63,200 bases of DNA from Thermodesulfobacterium sp. Lineage in GTDB: Bacteria; Desulfobacterota; Thermodesulfobacteria; Thermodesulfobacteriales; Thermodesulfobacteriaceae. Under the pieces are notes generated by a model. It made no database searches. It saw nothing but the letters and a program-made list of their open reading frames with translations, and was not told the origin of the DNA. The position numbers were made by a program, and so were the translations under genes. Shown piece by piece: positions 43,200 through 51,598 of the stretch (its first letter is position 1; each line of letters opens with the position of its first letter). Location of the stretch: NCBI GenBank assembly GCA_017656385.1, contig JACDNX010000010.1, positions 1 through 63,200 on the forward strand, in the 5' to 3' direction.

Positions 43200-43574
43200 T
43201 TAATGCATTAAAAATGGATTGGATGGTGTTTCAGAAATAGGGAATTTTTCAGATTCTACAAAAAAAGTAAGTATATCTAAAATCTTATTTGTAAGATCTG
43301 TTATTAGCTCTTCTCTGTATAAAATCTCAGCAAGTTTCTGCTCAGCCCACTCAAGATCCCTTACAGACAAATCTTTTCTTGGAAGATGCTTATAAATTTG
43401 GTAAAAAGCTTTTCTTGTTTTAAATCTCTCTTTTATATTGTTAATTACTTCTTCAGGATCTAAAGGTATTTTTTTGACAATCAAATTTTGTAAATACTGG
43501 ATATCTTCTTCCTGAAAATTCCAGAAAGAATTTATCCAGTCTTTAAGACTAACAATTTTGTCCACTCCATCCAT
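43200..43574 (-). CDS. protein of unknown function
   Basis: 124 residues, not recognised. It looks wholly helical and charged, with no signal peptide, membrane segment or cysteine. A segment LSVRDLEWAEQKLAEIL and the repeated LxxKI pattern suggest a helical bundle. The frame opens at a TTG at 43595, but that lies inside a predicted promoter (43584-43611) and the ATG at 43574 has AAGGTAACT before it, so I start there. It is probably transcribed with kdsD. Confidence 0.6.
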   Translation of the reverse strand: MDGVDKIVSLKDWINSFWNFQEEDIQYLQNLIVKKIPLDPEEVINNIKERFKTRKAFYQIYKHLPRKDLSVRDLEWAEQKLAEILYREELITDLTNKILDILTFFVESEKFPISETPSNPFLMH

Positions 43575-43583
43575 AGTTACCTT

Positions 43584-43611
43584 AGTGTAAATCAAGAATA
43601 GAAAAAATCAA
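43584..43611 (-). promoter_or_regulatory. possible promoter of the unknown gene-kdsD pair
   Basis: Minus strand TTGATT (43611-43606), a 16-base spacer and TACACT (43589-43584). The ATG at 43574 is nine bases beyond the -10 box. A 9-base direct repeat AGAACTGTT occurs upstream at 43655-43663 and 43669-43677, 14 bases apart. Confidence 0.4.
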
Positions 43612-43685
43612 GATAAACATTTAAAAACAGGAACAGAAAGATTAATAAAGCTTTAGAACTGTTACTACAGAACTGTTTAAATTTT

Positions 43686-44843
43686 TTAGGAACCTTCCTT
43701 TTTTGTATAAAATCTTTCCAGAATTTCTCCGTTAATTATTCTTTTTGCACCAACAAACCTTGAATTAAAATAAGGTTTACTTAAGGAATCTATGGCAAAA
43801 CCTTTTCTTGAAGAAGAAAAATGAATAAATTTATTATTTCCTATATAAATACCTACATGGGAAATTCTTCTTTTATTTCTATATCTTGAAAAAAAGACCA
43901 GGTCTCCTGGGATCAATTCCTCTCTTTTTACAGGTATACCTACTAAAAACTGTTCACGAGATGTTCTTGGAAGTTCAATTCCCAGATTTTTATAAATCAA
44001 TTTTACAAACATAGAACAATCTAAATAACCATTTCCATTTCCACCTAATCTGTATTTGTAATTTTTGTATTGTTGAGAGATTTTTAAAAATCTTTTCTGA
44101 AGAAGATTTTCATCTTTTTCATCTATGATAGATTTAGACAAGAAATTTATGCTGAACTTTTGAAATAAAAGTTCGCTTGAATTTTCCTTGAAATAAAGGG
44201 TAGGATTTTCTAATAAAAAGGGTTTTTCTTTTATAGGATCATAAGGTATTTTAAGCTTTTGTCCTACAAATACTACATTATCTTTAAGATTATTTAAATT
44301 TTTTAAAAAGTTTATCGGAACATTAGTTTTTAATGATATAGTGTAAAGAGTTTCCCCTTCCTTTACTTCATATAATATAAAATCTTTTTCTGCCTCTTCT
44401 TCATTCTGAAGAATTTGATGAGCTTCATATACTATAAGTTTTTGACCTATTTTTATTTTAGAAGTTTTCAAGTTGTTAATTTTTTTTAATTCTTCAACGG
44501 AAACACCGTATTTTTTAGAAATACTGTAAAGAGTATCCCCTTTCTTCACAATATAATAAGTTTTTTTTATTCTGGTATTTTTTTGCCTTGTGTTTAATTG
44601 CACAGGAATTTTTAAAATTTGACCTGCATATATGTTATTATTAAAAAGATTATTTAACCTTTTGAGTTCAGCTAAGGAGACATTATAATTTTTAGAAATT
44701 CTGTATAAGGTATCTCCCTTTTTTACTTTATAAAATATATGCTGAGAGTGAATATCTTTGGAAATAGGTATAGATTTAGCAATTGATTTAGAGGAAATGA
44801 GAAATATAATAAAGAAGATATACAAAAATAACTTTTCTTTCAT
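43686..44843 (-). CDS. secreted LysM-NlpC/P60 peptidoglycan hydrolase
   Basis: 385 residues. Signal peptide 1-22, then three LysM domains (each reading VKKGDTLYRISKNYNVS, VKKGDTLYSISKKYGVS or VKEGETLYTISLKTNVP and ending IYAGQILKIP-like) at about 38-81, 94-138 and 155-200. The C-terminal NlpC/P60 domain (about 260-370) has catalytic Cys in YLDCSMFVKLIY, His in SHVGIYIGNN and the third residue near FIHFSSS. It should bind and cut peptide stems in the wall. It has its own promoter and diverges from purB. Confidence 0.92.
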   Translation of the reverse strand: MKEKLFLYIFFIIFLISSKSIAKSIPISKDIHSQHIFYKVKKGDTLYRISKNYNVSLAELKRLNNLFNNNIYAGQILKIPVQLNTRQKNTRIKKTYYIVKKGDTLYSISKKYGVSVEELKKINNLKTSKIKIGQKLIVYEAHQILQNEEEAEKDFILYEVKEGETLYTISLKTNVPINFLKNLNNLKDNVVFVGQKLKIPYDPIKEKPFLLENPTLYFKENSSELLFQKFSINFLSKSIIDEKDENLLQKRFLKISQQYKNYKYRLGGNGNGYLDCSMFVKLIYKNLGIELPRTSREQFLVGIPVKREELIPGDLVFFSRYRNKRRISHVGIYIGNNKFIHFSSSRKGFAIDSLSKPYFNSRFVGAKRIINGEILERFYTKKEGS

Positions 44844-44870
44844 TTTTTTTGCAAAGAATTTAAGAAGTTT

Positions 44871-44884
44871 GTTATTTAAATAAC
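44871..44884. repeat. 14-bp perfect palindrome at the LysM-gene promoter
   Basis: GTTATTTAAATAAC, a perfect palindrome that contains the predicted -10 box of the divergent LysM-NlpC/P60 gene. A possible operator; AT-rich palindromes also occur by chance here. Confidence 0.4.
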
Positions 44885-44904
44885 AGAAAAGCTTTAAAAG
44901 TCAA
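44877..44904 (-). promoter_or_regulatory. promoter of the LysM-NlpC/P60 gene
   Basis: Minus strand TTGACT (44904-44899), a 16-base spacer and TATTTA (44882-44877), within the intergenic region shared with purB. Confidence 0.5.
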
Positions 44905-44944
44905 TTAGGTTTTAACTTAAAAATTATACTTAGGAGGAGGTTAA

Positions 44945-46270
44945 ATGATTCCAAGGTATACCAGGGATGTTATGGCAAAACTTTGGAGTCCTGAAGAAAA
45001 ACTAAGGGCATGGTGTTTAGTAGAATTTTATGCCTGTGAAGCTTGGTACAAACTTGGTAAGGTCCCGGAAAAGGATTACAAAGTTATAAAGAAAAAATTA
45101 GCTCCTTATATGAAAAAAGGTTTTACAGAAGAAAATATTAAGAGAGTGGAAGAAATTGAAAAAGAAACGAAGCATGATGTGATAGCTTTTTTGACCCATC
45201 TTTCAGAAATTGTGGGTCCTTCTGCACGGTATCTTCATCTTGGTATGACTTCCTCTGACATGCTTGATACTGCTATGGCGTGGTTAATGAAAAGGGCTAT
45301 GGAAATCATTATAGAAGACCTCGGCAGAATAAAAAAGATTTTGAAAAACAGAGCTTATGAATTTAAAGACACATTAATGATAGGTAGAACTCACGGAATT
45401 CATGCTGAGCCTATTACCTTTGGTTTAAAACTTGCTCTTTGGTATGAAGAGGTAAAAAGAAACGAAAAAAGGCTTTTTAATGCTTTGGAGACTATTTCTT
45501 ATGGAAAGATATCTGGAGCAGTAGGAACTTTTGCCCATATTCCTCCGGAGGTTGAAGCTTATGTTTGTGAAAAGTTAGGGCTTAAACCGGATCCTATTTC
45601 TAATCAGATTGTTCAGAGAGATAGATATGCAGAGTATATGGCTTCACTTGCAATTCTTGGCACCACGGTAGAAAAGATAGCTACAGAAATAAGGCACCTG
45701 CAAAGAACAGAGGTGTTAGAAGCAGAGGAATACTTCTCTCCTGGGCAGAAAGGTTCTTCAGCCATGCCTCATAAGAGAAACCCTATTCTTTCTGAAAATT
45801 TATGTGGTCTTGCAAGACTTCTAAGAGGATATTTAGTGCCAGCTTTAGAAAATGTAGCTTTGTGGCACGAAAGGGATATCAGCCATTCTTCAGTTGAAAG
45901 AGTTATTGTTCCTGATGCAACAACAGTTGCTGATTTTATGCTTGTAAGATTAGAAGGCCTTTTAAAAAATCTGATAGTTTACTCTGAAAATATGAAAAGA
46001 AATTTTAATCTTTTAAGAGGACTTGTTTTTTCTCAACAAGTCATGCTTGCTTTAACTGAGAAAGGAATGACCAGAGAGGAGGCCTATAAGGTGGTTCAGG
46101 AACTGGCTATGAAGGTATGGCAGGATAAAACACTTAATTTCAAAGATCTGGTGTTAAAAGATGAGAGAATTCTTAAATTTCTTACTACTGCTGAAATTGA
46201 AAGGATTTTTGATGTTACTTATTATTTGAAATATGTAGACAAGATATTTGAAAAAGTTTTTGGGGAATAA
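44945..46270 (+). CDS. purB: adenylosuccinate lyase
   Basis: 441 residues. Acts twice in purine synthesis, releasing fumarate from SAICAR and from adenylosuccinate. Seen: TSSDMLDTAM, GRTHGIHAEPITFG with the catalytic His, and the signature GQKGSSAMPHKRNPI. A GGAGGAGG ribosome site precedes the ATG. Fumarate it releases can be used by the fumarase whose alpha subunit is encoded at 13.8 kb. Confidence 0.96.
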   Translation: MIPRYTRDVMAKLWSPEEKLRAWCLVEFYACEAWYKLGKVPEKDYKVIKKKLAPYMKKGFTEENIKRVEEIEKETKHDVIAFLTHLSEIVGPSARYLHLGMTSSDMLDTAMAWLMKRAMEIIIEDLGRIKKILKNRAYEFKDTLMIGRTHGIHAEPITFGLKLALWYEEVKRNEKRLFNALETISYGKISGAVGTFAHIPPEVEAYVCEKLGLKPDPISNQIVQRDRYAEYMASLAILGTTVEKIATEIRHLQRTEVLEAEEYFSPGQKGSSAMPHKRNPILSENLCGLARLLRGYLVPALENVALWHERDISHSSVERVIVPDATTVADFMLVRLEGLLKNLIVYSENMKRNFNLLRGLVFSQQVMLALTEKGMTREEAYKVVQELAMKVWQDKTLNFKDLVLKDERILKFLTTAEIERIFDVTYYLKYVDKIFEKVFGE

Positions 46271-46274
46271 AAAA

Positions 46275-46658
46275 GTGGCTTTAAAGGTTGTTGCAGGTTT
46301 TTTAAGAAAAGAAAATAAATTTCTACTGGTAAGAAGACCTTTTAATAAAAAAAGAGGAGGGCTTTGGGAATTTCCAGGAGGAAAAGTTGAAAAGGAGGAG
46401 AGTCTGGAAGAAGCTATAGAGAGAGAACTTAGAGAAGAACTTGGAATTGAAACAAAAGCAAAAAAAATGCTCTGCAAAGTAAATCATAGATATCCCGAAG
46501 GAGAAATAGAGCTTATGCTTTTTGAGGTGGAATTTAAAGAAGCTCCTGTTTTAAGGGAGGCTCTGGAATTAAAATGGGTTTCTTTTGAGGAAGCCAAAAA
46601 TTTGGAACTATGTCCTGCAGATAGGGAACTAATTGAAACTTTAAAAGGAGACTTGTAA
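46275..46658 (+). CDS. Nudix hydrolase, MutT-like
   Basis: About 128 residues. The Nudix box GGKVEKEESLEEAIERELREE plus LGI is complete (given here in part), preceded by WEFPGG, which marks the MutT/8-oxo-dGTP diphosphatase group. The end VSFEEAKNLELCPADRELIE also fits MutT. The frame runs back to TTG codons at 46248 and 46260 inside purB; the GTG at 46275 has GGGGA eight bases before it and keeps the first beta strand (ALKVVAGFL), so I choose it, but the start is uncertain. Likely sanitises oxidised nucleotides. Confidence 0.82.
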   Translation: MALKVVAGFLRKENKFLLVRRPFNKKRGGLWEFPGGKVEKEESLEEAIERELREELGIETKAKKMLCKVNHRYPEGEIELMLFEVEFKEAPVLREALELKWVSFEEAKNLELCPADRELIETLKGDL

Positions 46659-46698
46659 AAAATTAAATATGGGTTAATTTAAATATTAATTTTAAAAA

Positions 46699-46770
46699 GG
46701 GCGGTTAGCTCAGGGGTAGAGCGCCATCCTCACACGGTGGATGTCGCTGGTTCGAATCCAGCACCGCCCA
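46699..46770 (+). tRNA. tRNA-Val (anticodon CAC)
   Basis: Cloverleaf: acceptor GGGCGGT/ACCGCCC, D stem GCTC/GAGC, anticodon stem CCATC/GGTGG with loop CTCACAC giving anticodon CAC, T arm GCTGG-TTCGAAT-CCAGC, discriminator A. CCA is not encoded. It lies 59 bases before rpsF in the same direction and may be cut from a shared transcript. Confidence 0.95.
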
Positions 46771-46829
46771 TTTACTCCTTGCTCCCTTTATTTTAAAAGG
46801 GGGCCAAAAAGGCCAGAAGGAGGGGATCT

Positions 46830-47186
46830 ATGATTGATTTGTGGAGACCTGTTAAAAGATTCCGTAAGTGGGAATCTCTTTTTATCATCCATCCAGAAAG
46901 GGTAGAAGAGAAAGATCAAGTTTTAGAAAAAATCAAACAGCTTGTAGAGTCTAAAGAAGGAGAAATTTTAAAAATTGATGAATGGGGGATGAGAAAGCTT
47001 GCTTATCCCATTGAGAAGAAAAAACAGGGCTACTATGTTTTAATAGAATTTTATGGACTGGCAGAATTACCAAAGGATTTGGAAGAATTTTTTAGAATTG
47101 ACGAAAGGGTTATAAGGTTTATTATTGTCAAGTTAGAAGATAGATTTACACCCACTGAAGAGAAATTAGAAGCTAAAGAAGGTTAA
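46830..47186 (+). CDS. rpsF: 30S ribosomal protein bS6
   Basis: 118 residues, with the expected WGMRKLAYPIEKKKQGYYVLIEF core and EFFRIDERVIRFIIVK. First gene of the classic rpsF-rpsR-rplI-dnaB cluster. The 59-base leader after tRNA-Val contains a small GGCC-AAAAA-GGCC hairpin (46802-46814) just before the GAAGGAGG ribosome site; I could not match it to the known S6:S18 autoregulatory RNA. Confidence 0.96.
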   Translation: MIDLWRPVKRFRKWESLFIIHPERVEEKDQVLEKIKQLVESKEGEILKIDEWGMRKLAYPIEKKKQGYYVLIEFYGLAELPKDLEEFFRIDERVIRFIIVKLEDRFTPTEEKLEAKEG

Positions 47187-47219
47187 AATTAAGATATAAG
47201 AAAAGGAGGTAAAGAAAAA

Positions 47220-47477
47220 ATGAGTGAGGGATTGAATATAAAAAGAAGATTTTTTGCCAGAAAAAAGGTTTGTAAATTTTGTGTAGATCCAAACTTAAAA
47301 ATTGACTACAAAAATCCAGAAGTTTTAAAGCCTTTTTTAAATGAAAAGGGTATGATTATTCATAGAAAACAAACTGGCACTTGTGCCTATCATCAAAGAC
47401 AGTTAACTACAGCTATAAAAAGAGCAAGGATAATGGCACTTTTACCATTTGTAGCTGATGTAGAAATAGAAGAATAA
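47220..47477 (+). CDS. rpsR: 30S ribosomal protein bS18
   Basis: 85 residues. Conserved core [25 protein letters not shown] and [25 protein letters not shown]. It binds S6 in the platform of the 30S subunit. The CxxC in KVCKFC makes it the zinc-ligand-containing form rather than the cysteine-free one. AAGGAGGT precedes the ATG. Confidence 0.97.
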   Translation: MSEGLNIKRRFFARKKVCKFCVDPNLKIDYKNPEVLKPFLNEKGMIIHRKQTGTCAYHQRQLTTAIKRARIMALLPFVADVEIEE

Positions 47478-47492
47478 TAAAGGGAGGAACTT

Positions 47493-47939
47493 ATGGAAGT
47501 TATTTTAAGAAAAGATATTCCAAAACTTGGTAAGGCAGGTGATGTAGTAAAAGTTAAAGATGGATACGCAAGAAATTATCTTATTCCTAAGGGATTGGCA
47601 ATTTTAGCTAATCAGAAAACCCTTAAAGCTTTGGAAAACCAGAGAAAAATTATATTAGCAAAAGCTGAAAGAGAAAGGAAAAAGCTTGAAAGTCTTGCAG
47701 AGAAGCTTGAAGGAATAACTTTAACAGTATATAGAAAAATAATAGAAGAGGATAGAATATTTGGTTCGGTGTCTTCTGTAGATATTGTGAATATGTTAAA
47801 GGAACAGGGTATTGAAATTGAGAAAAGTCAAGTGCAGTTAGATGAACCTATCAAAAAGTTAGGTATTTTTGAGGTTCCTATAAAATTGAGCAGTGATAAA
47901 ACGATTAATATAAAAGTTGAGGTTTTAGAAGAAAAGTGA
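47493..47939 (+). CDS. rplI: 50S ribosomal protein bL9
   Basis: 148 residues. The N-terminal domain MEVILRKDIPKLGKAGDVV and GYARNYLIPKGLA is the L9 signature, followed by the long helix and the C-terminal domain (IFGSVSSVDIVNMLK). It sits between rpsR and dnaB in conserved order. Confidence 0.97.
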   Translation: MEVILRKDIPKLGKAGDVVKVKDGYARNYLIPKGLAILANQKTLKALENQRKIILAKAERERKKLESLAEKLEGITLTVYRKIIEEDRIFGSVSSVDIVNMLKEQGIEIEKSQVQLDEPIKKLGIFEVPIKLSSDKTINIKVEVLEEK

Positions 47940-47944
47940 TTTAA

Positions 47945-49330
47945 ATGCCTTCTAACAAACGCTCAAGAAAAAAGGCAGAATTACAGCCTGAATATATTTT
48001 TTCTTCAGAGTTTTTACCTCCTCAGGATTTACAGGCAGAAAAGTTTCTTTTAGCAAGTATTTTTGTTGATCCTACTTCTATTGTTAAAATTATTGATTAT
48101 TTAAAACCCGAGGATTTTTACTCCACCTCTCACAGACTTATTTACTCAGCTTGTCTTTCTCTTTTTGAAAAAGACGAACCTATTGACATTGTTACTGTTT
48201 ATAACGAACTTGATAAAAGGGGTGAGCTGGAAAAAGCAGGGGGAGCTGCTTATCTTTCAGAGATTGTAGGACTTCTTCCTACCTCAGCACATATTCTTCA
48301 TTATGCTAAAATAGTTAAAGAAAAAAGTATATTAAGGGAAATCATAAAGGTAAGTCAAGATCTGATATATAGAGCTTATTATTCTGCTGAAGATTCTCAG
48401 GAATTACTTAATTATGCAGAAAAGGTCTTTTTTGATCTTTCCTATTACGGAAAAAAGGAAAGTTTTTCTGCTTTAAAGGAAGTTGTAAAAGATACTATAA
48501 AGCATCTGGAAAATCTTTATCAAAAGGGTACCTCTATAACAGGTATTCCCACAGGATTTTATGATCTTGATAGAATGACTGCAGGACTCCAAAAAGGTGA
48601 TTTAATTATTCTTGCTGGGCGTCCTGGAATGGGTAAAACTGCCTTTGCGCTTGATATTGTAAGAAATGCCTGTAAGCAAACTAATATCGGAGCAGCTATT
48701 TTTTCTTTAGAGATGGGGAAACAGCAACTGTGTGCAAGAATGCTTTGTGCTGAAGCTAAGGTTAGCTTTCAAAAATTTAGAACAGGACAGCTTGATTCTA
48801 AAGAATGGCAAAAAATAACTCAAGCTGCTTCAACACTCAGTCAACTCTATATTTACATTGATGAAACTCCAGGAATAAATATCCTGGAATTAAAAGCCAA
48901 AGCAAGAAAGCTCTTAAAGGAAATTCCCTTGGGACTTATTGTTATTGATTATTTACAGCTTATGAAAGGTCTTGAAAGAAAAGAAAGGAGAGAACAAGAA
49001 ATTTCTGAAATTTCCGCAGGATTAAAATCTCTGGCAAAGGAATTAAACATTCCTATTATTGCTCTTTCTCAGCTTAACAGAAAGGTTGAAGAAAGACCTG
49101 ATAAAAGACCTCAGCTTTCAGATCTTAGAGAGTCAGGAGCTCTGGAACAGGATGCAGATGTGATTTTGTTTATTTACAGAGACGAATTTTATAACAAAGA
49201 AAGCCCAGAAAAGGGTATCGCAGAAATAATTATCGGAAAACAAAGAAATGGACCTATAGGAGTTGTAAAATTAAACTATTTTTCTCAATATACTTCCTTT
49301 GGAAATCTGGATACAAGCTTACCACTTTAG
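47945..49330 (+). CDS. dnaB: replicative DNA helicase DnaB
   Basis: 461 residues. N-terminal DnaB domain (PPQDLQAEKFLLASIF, DFYSTSHRLIY), linker, then the RecA-like motor: Walker A AGRPGMGKTAFALDI, FSLEMGKQQL, Walker B LGLIVIDYLQLM, ALSQLNRKVEER and the arginine finger region ADVILFIYRDEFY. No intein is present. A DciA-like candidate loader is encoded at 26.8 kb. Its stop overlaps the convergent Usp gene stop (TTAG). Confidence 0.97.
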   Translation: MPSNKRSRKKAELQPEYIFSSEFLPPQDLQAEKFLLASIFVDPTSIVKIIDYLKPEDFYSTSHRLIYSACLSLFEKDEPIDIVTVYNELDKRGELEKAGGAAYLSEIVGLLPTSAHILHYAKIVKEKSILREIIKVSQDLIYRAYYSAEDSQELLNYAEKVFFDLSYYGKKESFSALKEVVKDTIKHLENLYQKGTSITGIPTGFYDLDRMTAGLQKGDLIILAGRPGMGKTAFALDIVRNACKQTNIGAAIFSLEMGKQQLCARMLCAEAKVSFQKFRTGQLDSKEWQKITQAASTLSQLYIYIDETPGINILELKAKARKLLKEIPLGLIVIDYLQLMKGLERKERREQEISEISAGLKSLAKELNIPIIALSQLNRKVEERPDKRPQLSDLRESGALEQDADVILFIYRDEFYNKESPEKGIAEIIIGKQRNGPIGVVKLNYFSQYTSFGNLDTSLPL

Positions 49331-50172
49331 TTTTTCACCACCAATACAGGACAGAAAGAATTGGCAATTATTTTTTCTCCTACACTTCCCAAAGATTTTT
49401 GACTCGCTGAGCTATAAGCACTTATTACGATAGTGTTTGCATTTATTTTTTTAGCAGTTTCTACCACAACTTTATAGGGTTCTCCAAAATCTACAAGAAT
49501 TTTTATTTTCACCCCATCCTTAGCTATTTCCTCTGTAAGAAAAACTAAATGAGATTCCAAATCTTTTCTTAAGGTCTCCAAAATCTCTTGAAGATCTATA
49601 ATCGGTTCTACAGGAATTTTAATTACTGAGATAACCCCCAGTTCTCCATTATATTCCTTGGCTATTTTTCCAGCTTTTTTAACTGCCCTATTTCCGTATT
49701 CAGAAGTATCAGTTCCAGCAAGAAGTTTTTTAAAATTGATTTGAGTATTTTTTGGCACAACAAGAACATCAATAGGACTATTGTTAATAACTTTATGTGT
49801 AGTGCTACCTATTAAAATTTTTTCAAAGGAGGTAATTCCTCTTCTACCTGTAATAATAAGATCACAGCTTTCTTTTTGAGCAACTTCAACAATTTTTTCA
49901 TAGGGATTGCCTTCCTCAAGGAAAGTTTTTATTGATACTCCTATGTCTTCAGCTAAATCCTTAGCTTCATTAAGGGCTTTCTCATAAGGTTTTTTGAGTA
50001 AATCTTTTATATGACCAAAAACTGAAAAAGAACTTGCAAGTTCTCTGTGTTGAGGAATTACACTTACAGTTAAAACTTCAGCTTTATATTTTTTTGAAAA
50101 ATCTAATGACTCTTTTAAAGCATGGATACTTGTTTCTGATCCATCAATTCCAACTAAAATCTTTTTATACAT
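49327..50172 (-). CDS. universal stress protein, two tandem Usp domains
   Basis: 281 residues. Domain 1 (1-140) starts YKKILVGIDGSETS and ends with the ATP loop ITGRRGITSFEKILIGSTTH and PIDVLVVP. Domain 2 (145-281) starts INFKKLLAGTDTSEY and ends VISAYSSASQKSLGSVGEKI and FCPVLVVKN. The first has the full G-xx-G-x9-G-S/T nucleotide motif, the second a weaker one, so only one half may bind ATP. A promoter lies directly upstream. Role in stress or dormancy is inferred from the family. Confidence 0.92.
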   Translation of the reverse strand: MYKKILVGIDGSETSIHALKESLDFSKKYKAEVLTVSVIPQHRELASSFSVFGHIKDLLKKPYEKALNEAKDLAEDIGVSIKTFLEEGNPYEKIVEVAQKESCDLIITGRRGITSFEKILIGSTTHKVINNSPIDVLVVPKNTQINFKKLLAGTDTSEYGNRAVKKAGKIAKEYNGELGVISVIKIPVEPIIDLQEILETLRKDLESHLVFLTEEIAKDGVKIKILVDFGEPYKVVVETAKKINANTIVISAYSSASQKSLGSVGEKIIANSFCPVLVVKN

Positions 50173-50211
50173 AAGAACCTCCCTTATATTTAAATTTTTA
50201 TTTTAAAAATT

Positions 50212-50240
50212 TTATTACTTAAAAAATAGCCAGCGGTCAA
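50212..50240 (-). promoter_or_regulatory. promoter of the universal stress protein gene
   Basis: Minus strand TTGACC (50240-50235), a 17-base spacer and TAATAA (50217-50212). The -35 box overlaps the last codons of the upstream DUF4198-like gene. Confidence 0.55.
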
Positions 50241-51064
50241 TAGGACTTTAAGAAGTTATAATTAAATTTTGAAAGATTATTTTTAGAAGGGAAAACATAA
50301 AGCCAAAGATGATTGACCAGTTCAAGGGGATAAAACTTATTTCCCAGTGCTTTAACACCTGATCTTTTCTTAATAGTAAGCACCCACCACCCCGGTTCTT
50401 CTAAGGAAATTACAAAAAAACCATCTTTATTTGTTTTAACAGTTTTCTTTAGATATGGATAATTTATTTCTCCATATGAGTCCTTGGGCAAATCTTCCAA
50501 ATTTAAAAAAACGGGACTAAATCTTTCAAATTCAACAGTTCCATTATCAAGAGGTCTATTTTTATACAAAACCTGACCCCAGAAAATTTCTTTATTACTT
50601 AAACCATAAGGTCTTGTATAAGGCTTTATCTCCAGTTCAAATCCACATGAATTATCCCATCCTTTTTCTATCTCCACATGAAGGGGCACTTTAGCAAAGG
50701 ACTTAACTAATTTAAAATTTTTTGTTAGAGAATAATCACTTTCTATACATATATAATAATCTCCTTTCTCCTGAGGTATTACTTTAGTTTTGTATCCAAT
50801 CCTTTTAATATTAAAAGCCTTATCTTCATATTCAGTTCTTAAAAGAGTTAATTTGATCTTTTTGTTATCTGGAGAAAGGAGAAAAAAGTTTTCAGGAGGT
50901 TTTAGATCGTAGATAATTCCAAAAGCAGGTTCTGCTGAACCTATGTAAAATATTTTCTCTTTTTTTGTTTTTCCGTAATTATCAGGAAATGAGATTATAA
51001 AAAGTTTGTAAGCCTTTGCAGAAGAGGTAAAAAGGATGTAAAAAATAAAAAGAAAAATCAACAT
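50237..51064 (-). CDS. DUF4198-like secreted protein
   Basis: 275 residues with an N-terminal signal peptide (cleavage near SSAKA-YK, residue 18). The remainder is beta-rich and resembles DUF4198/NikK-like proteins that accompany metal uptake or act as periplasmic carriers: KLFIISFPDNYGKTK, EIKPYTRPYGLS and the Ig-like end VKTNKDGFFVISLEEPGWWVLTI. The His residues that start most DUF4198 proteins (ahshfw-like) are missing. No transporter genes are adjacent. Function unknown; the family call is moderate. Confidence 0.6.
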   Translation of the reverse strand: MLIFLFIFYILFTSSAKAYKLFIISFPDNYGKTKKEKIFYIGSAEPAFGIIYDLKPPENFFLLSPDNKKIKLTLLRTEYEDKAFNIKRIGYKTKVIPQEKGDYYICIESDYSLTKNFKLVKSFAKVPLHVEIEKGWDNSCGFELEIKPYTRPYGLSNKEIFWGQVLYKNRPLDNGTVEFERFSPVFLNLEDLPKDSYGEINYPYLKKTVKTNKDGFFVISLEEPGWWVLTIKKRSGVKALGNKFYPLELVNHLWLYVFPSKNNLSKFNYNFLKSY

Positions 51065-51066
51065 TT

Positions 51067-51549
51067 TTATGTAAATCTATTTAAAATCCAGGATATTACT
51101 GCACTTTTAAGCTGTAATTCCTGTTCAGGAGTAAGACTTGAAAGCCAATATTTTATCCATTTTTGAAGTCTATTTAAATGTATCTTGGGAATTTTTTCTC
51201 CATAAATCATCTCTAAAGCTCTTAAATACCACACAAAAATCGCTTGAAGAGGCATAAATCTGTATTCCAAGGTTATAGGATATAGGGTTTCATAAAAGGC
51301 TCTTGTGGTAAATTTTTTCTCCTGTTCATTTGGGAAACGTCTTATACTTAATTTAGAAGTCGGCTCACTATTTTGAGATGAATCAAGACCTCTCAAAAAA
51401 TCTAAATTTTCCTGAAAGATATCCATTTTTTCTTTATTGAGACGAATAATTTCATCCTGCAAGGCTAATAAAGCAAGCGGGTTTTCCCTTTCCCTGTAAT
51501 ATTTTGCCATTTTTTGTTTTAAAATAGACTTGCGAGAACGTCCACCCAT
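51067..51549 (-). CDS. protein of unknown function
   Basis: 160 residues, not recognised. A basic N-terminus (GGRSRKSILKQKMAKYYR) and a helical middle (coiled coil about 25-50) are followed by an aromatic-rich helical domain (FYETLYPITLEYRFMPLQAIFVWYLRALEM). It has no signal peptide or membrane helix. It is encoded two bases upstream of the DUF4198-like gene and 49 bases downstream of rsmE, all in one direction. Confidence 0.6.
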   Translation of the reverse strand: MGGRSRKSILKQKMAKYYRERENPLALLALQDEIIRLNKEKMDIFQENLDFLRGLDSSQNSEPTSKLSIRRFPNEQEKKFTTRAFYETLYPITLEYRFMPLQAIFVWYLRALEMIYGEKIPKIHLNRLQKWIKYWLSSLTPEQELQLKSAVISWILNRFT

Positions 51550-51598
51550 AAAAACTACTCCTTTCTGATTTAATCCTTATTTTAATAAAACCACATAT

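Noticed and set aside
46771-46829. Possible S6:S18 autoregulatory leader before rpsF
   Set aside because: Only a 4-bp GGCC hairpin is visible; the bulged CCG element expected for that RNA could not be found in this short leader.
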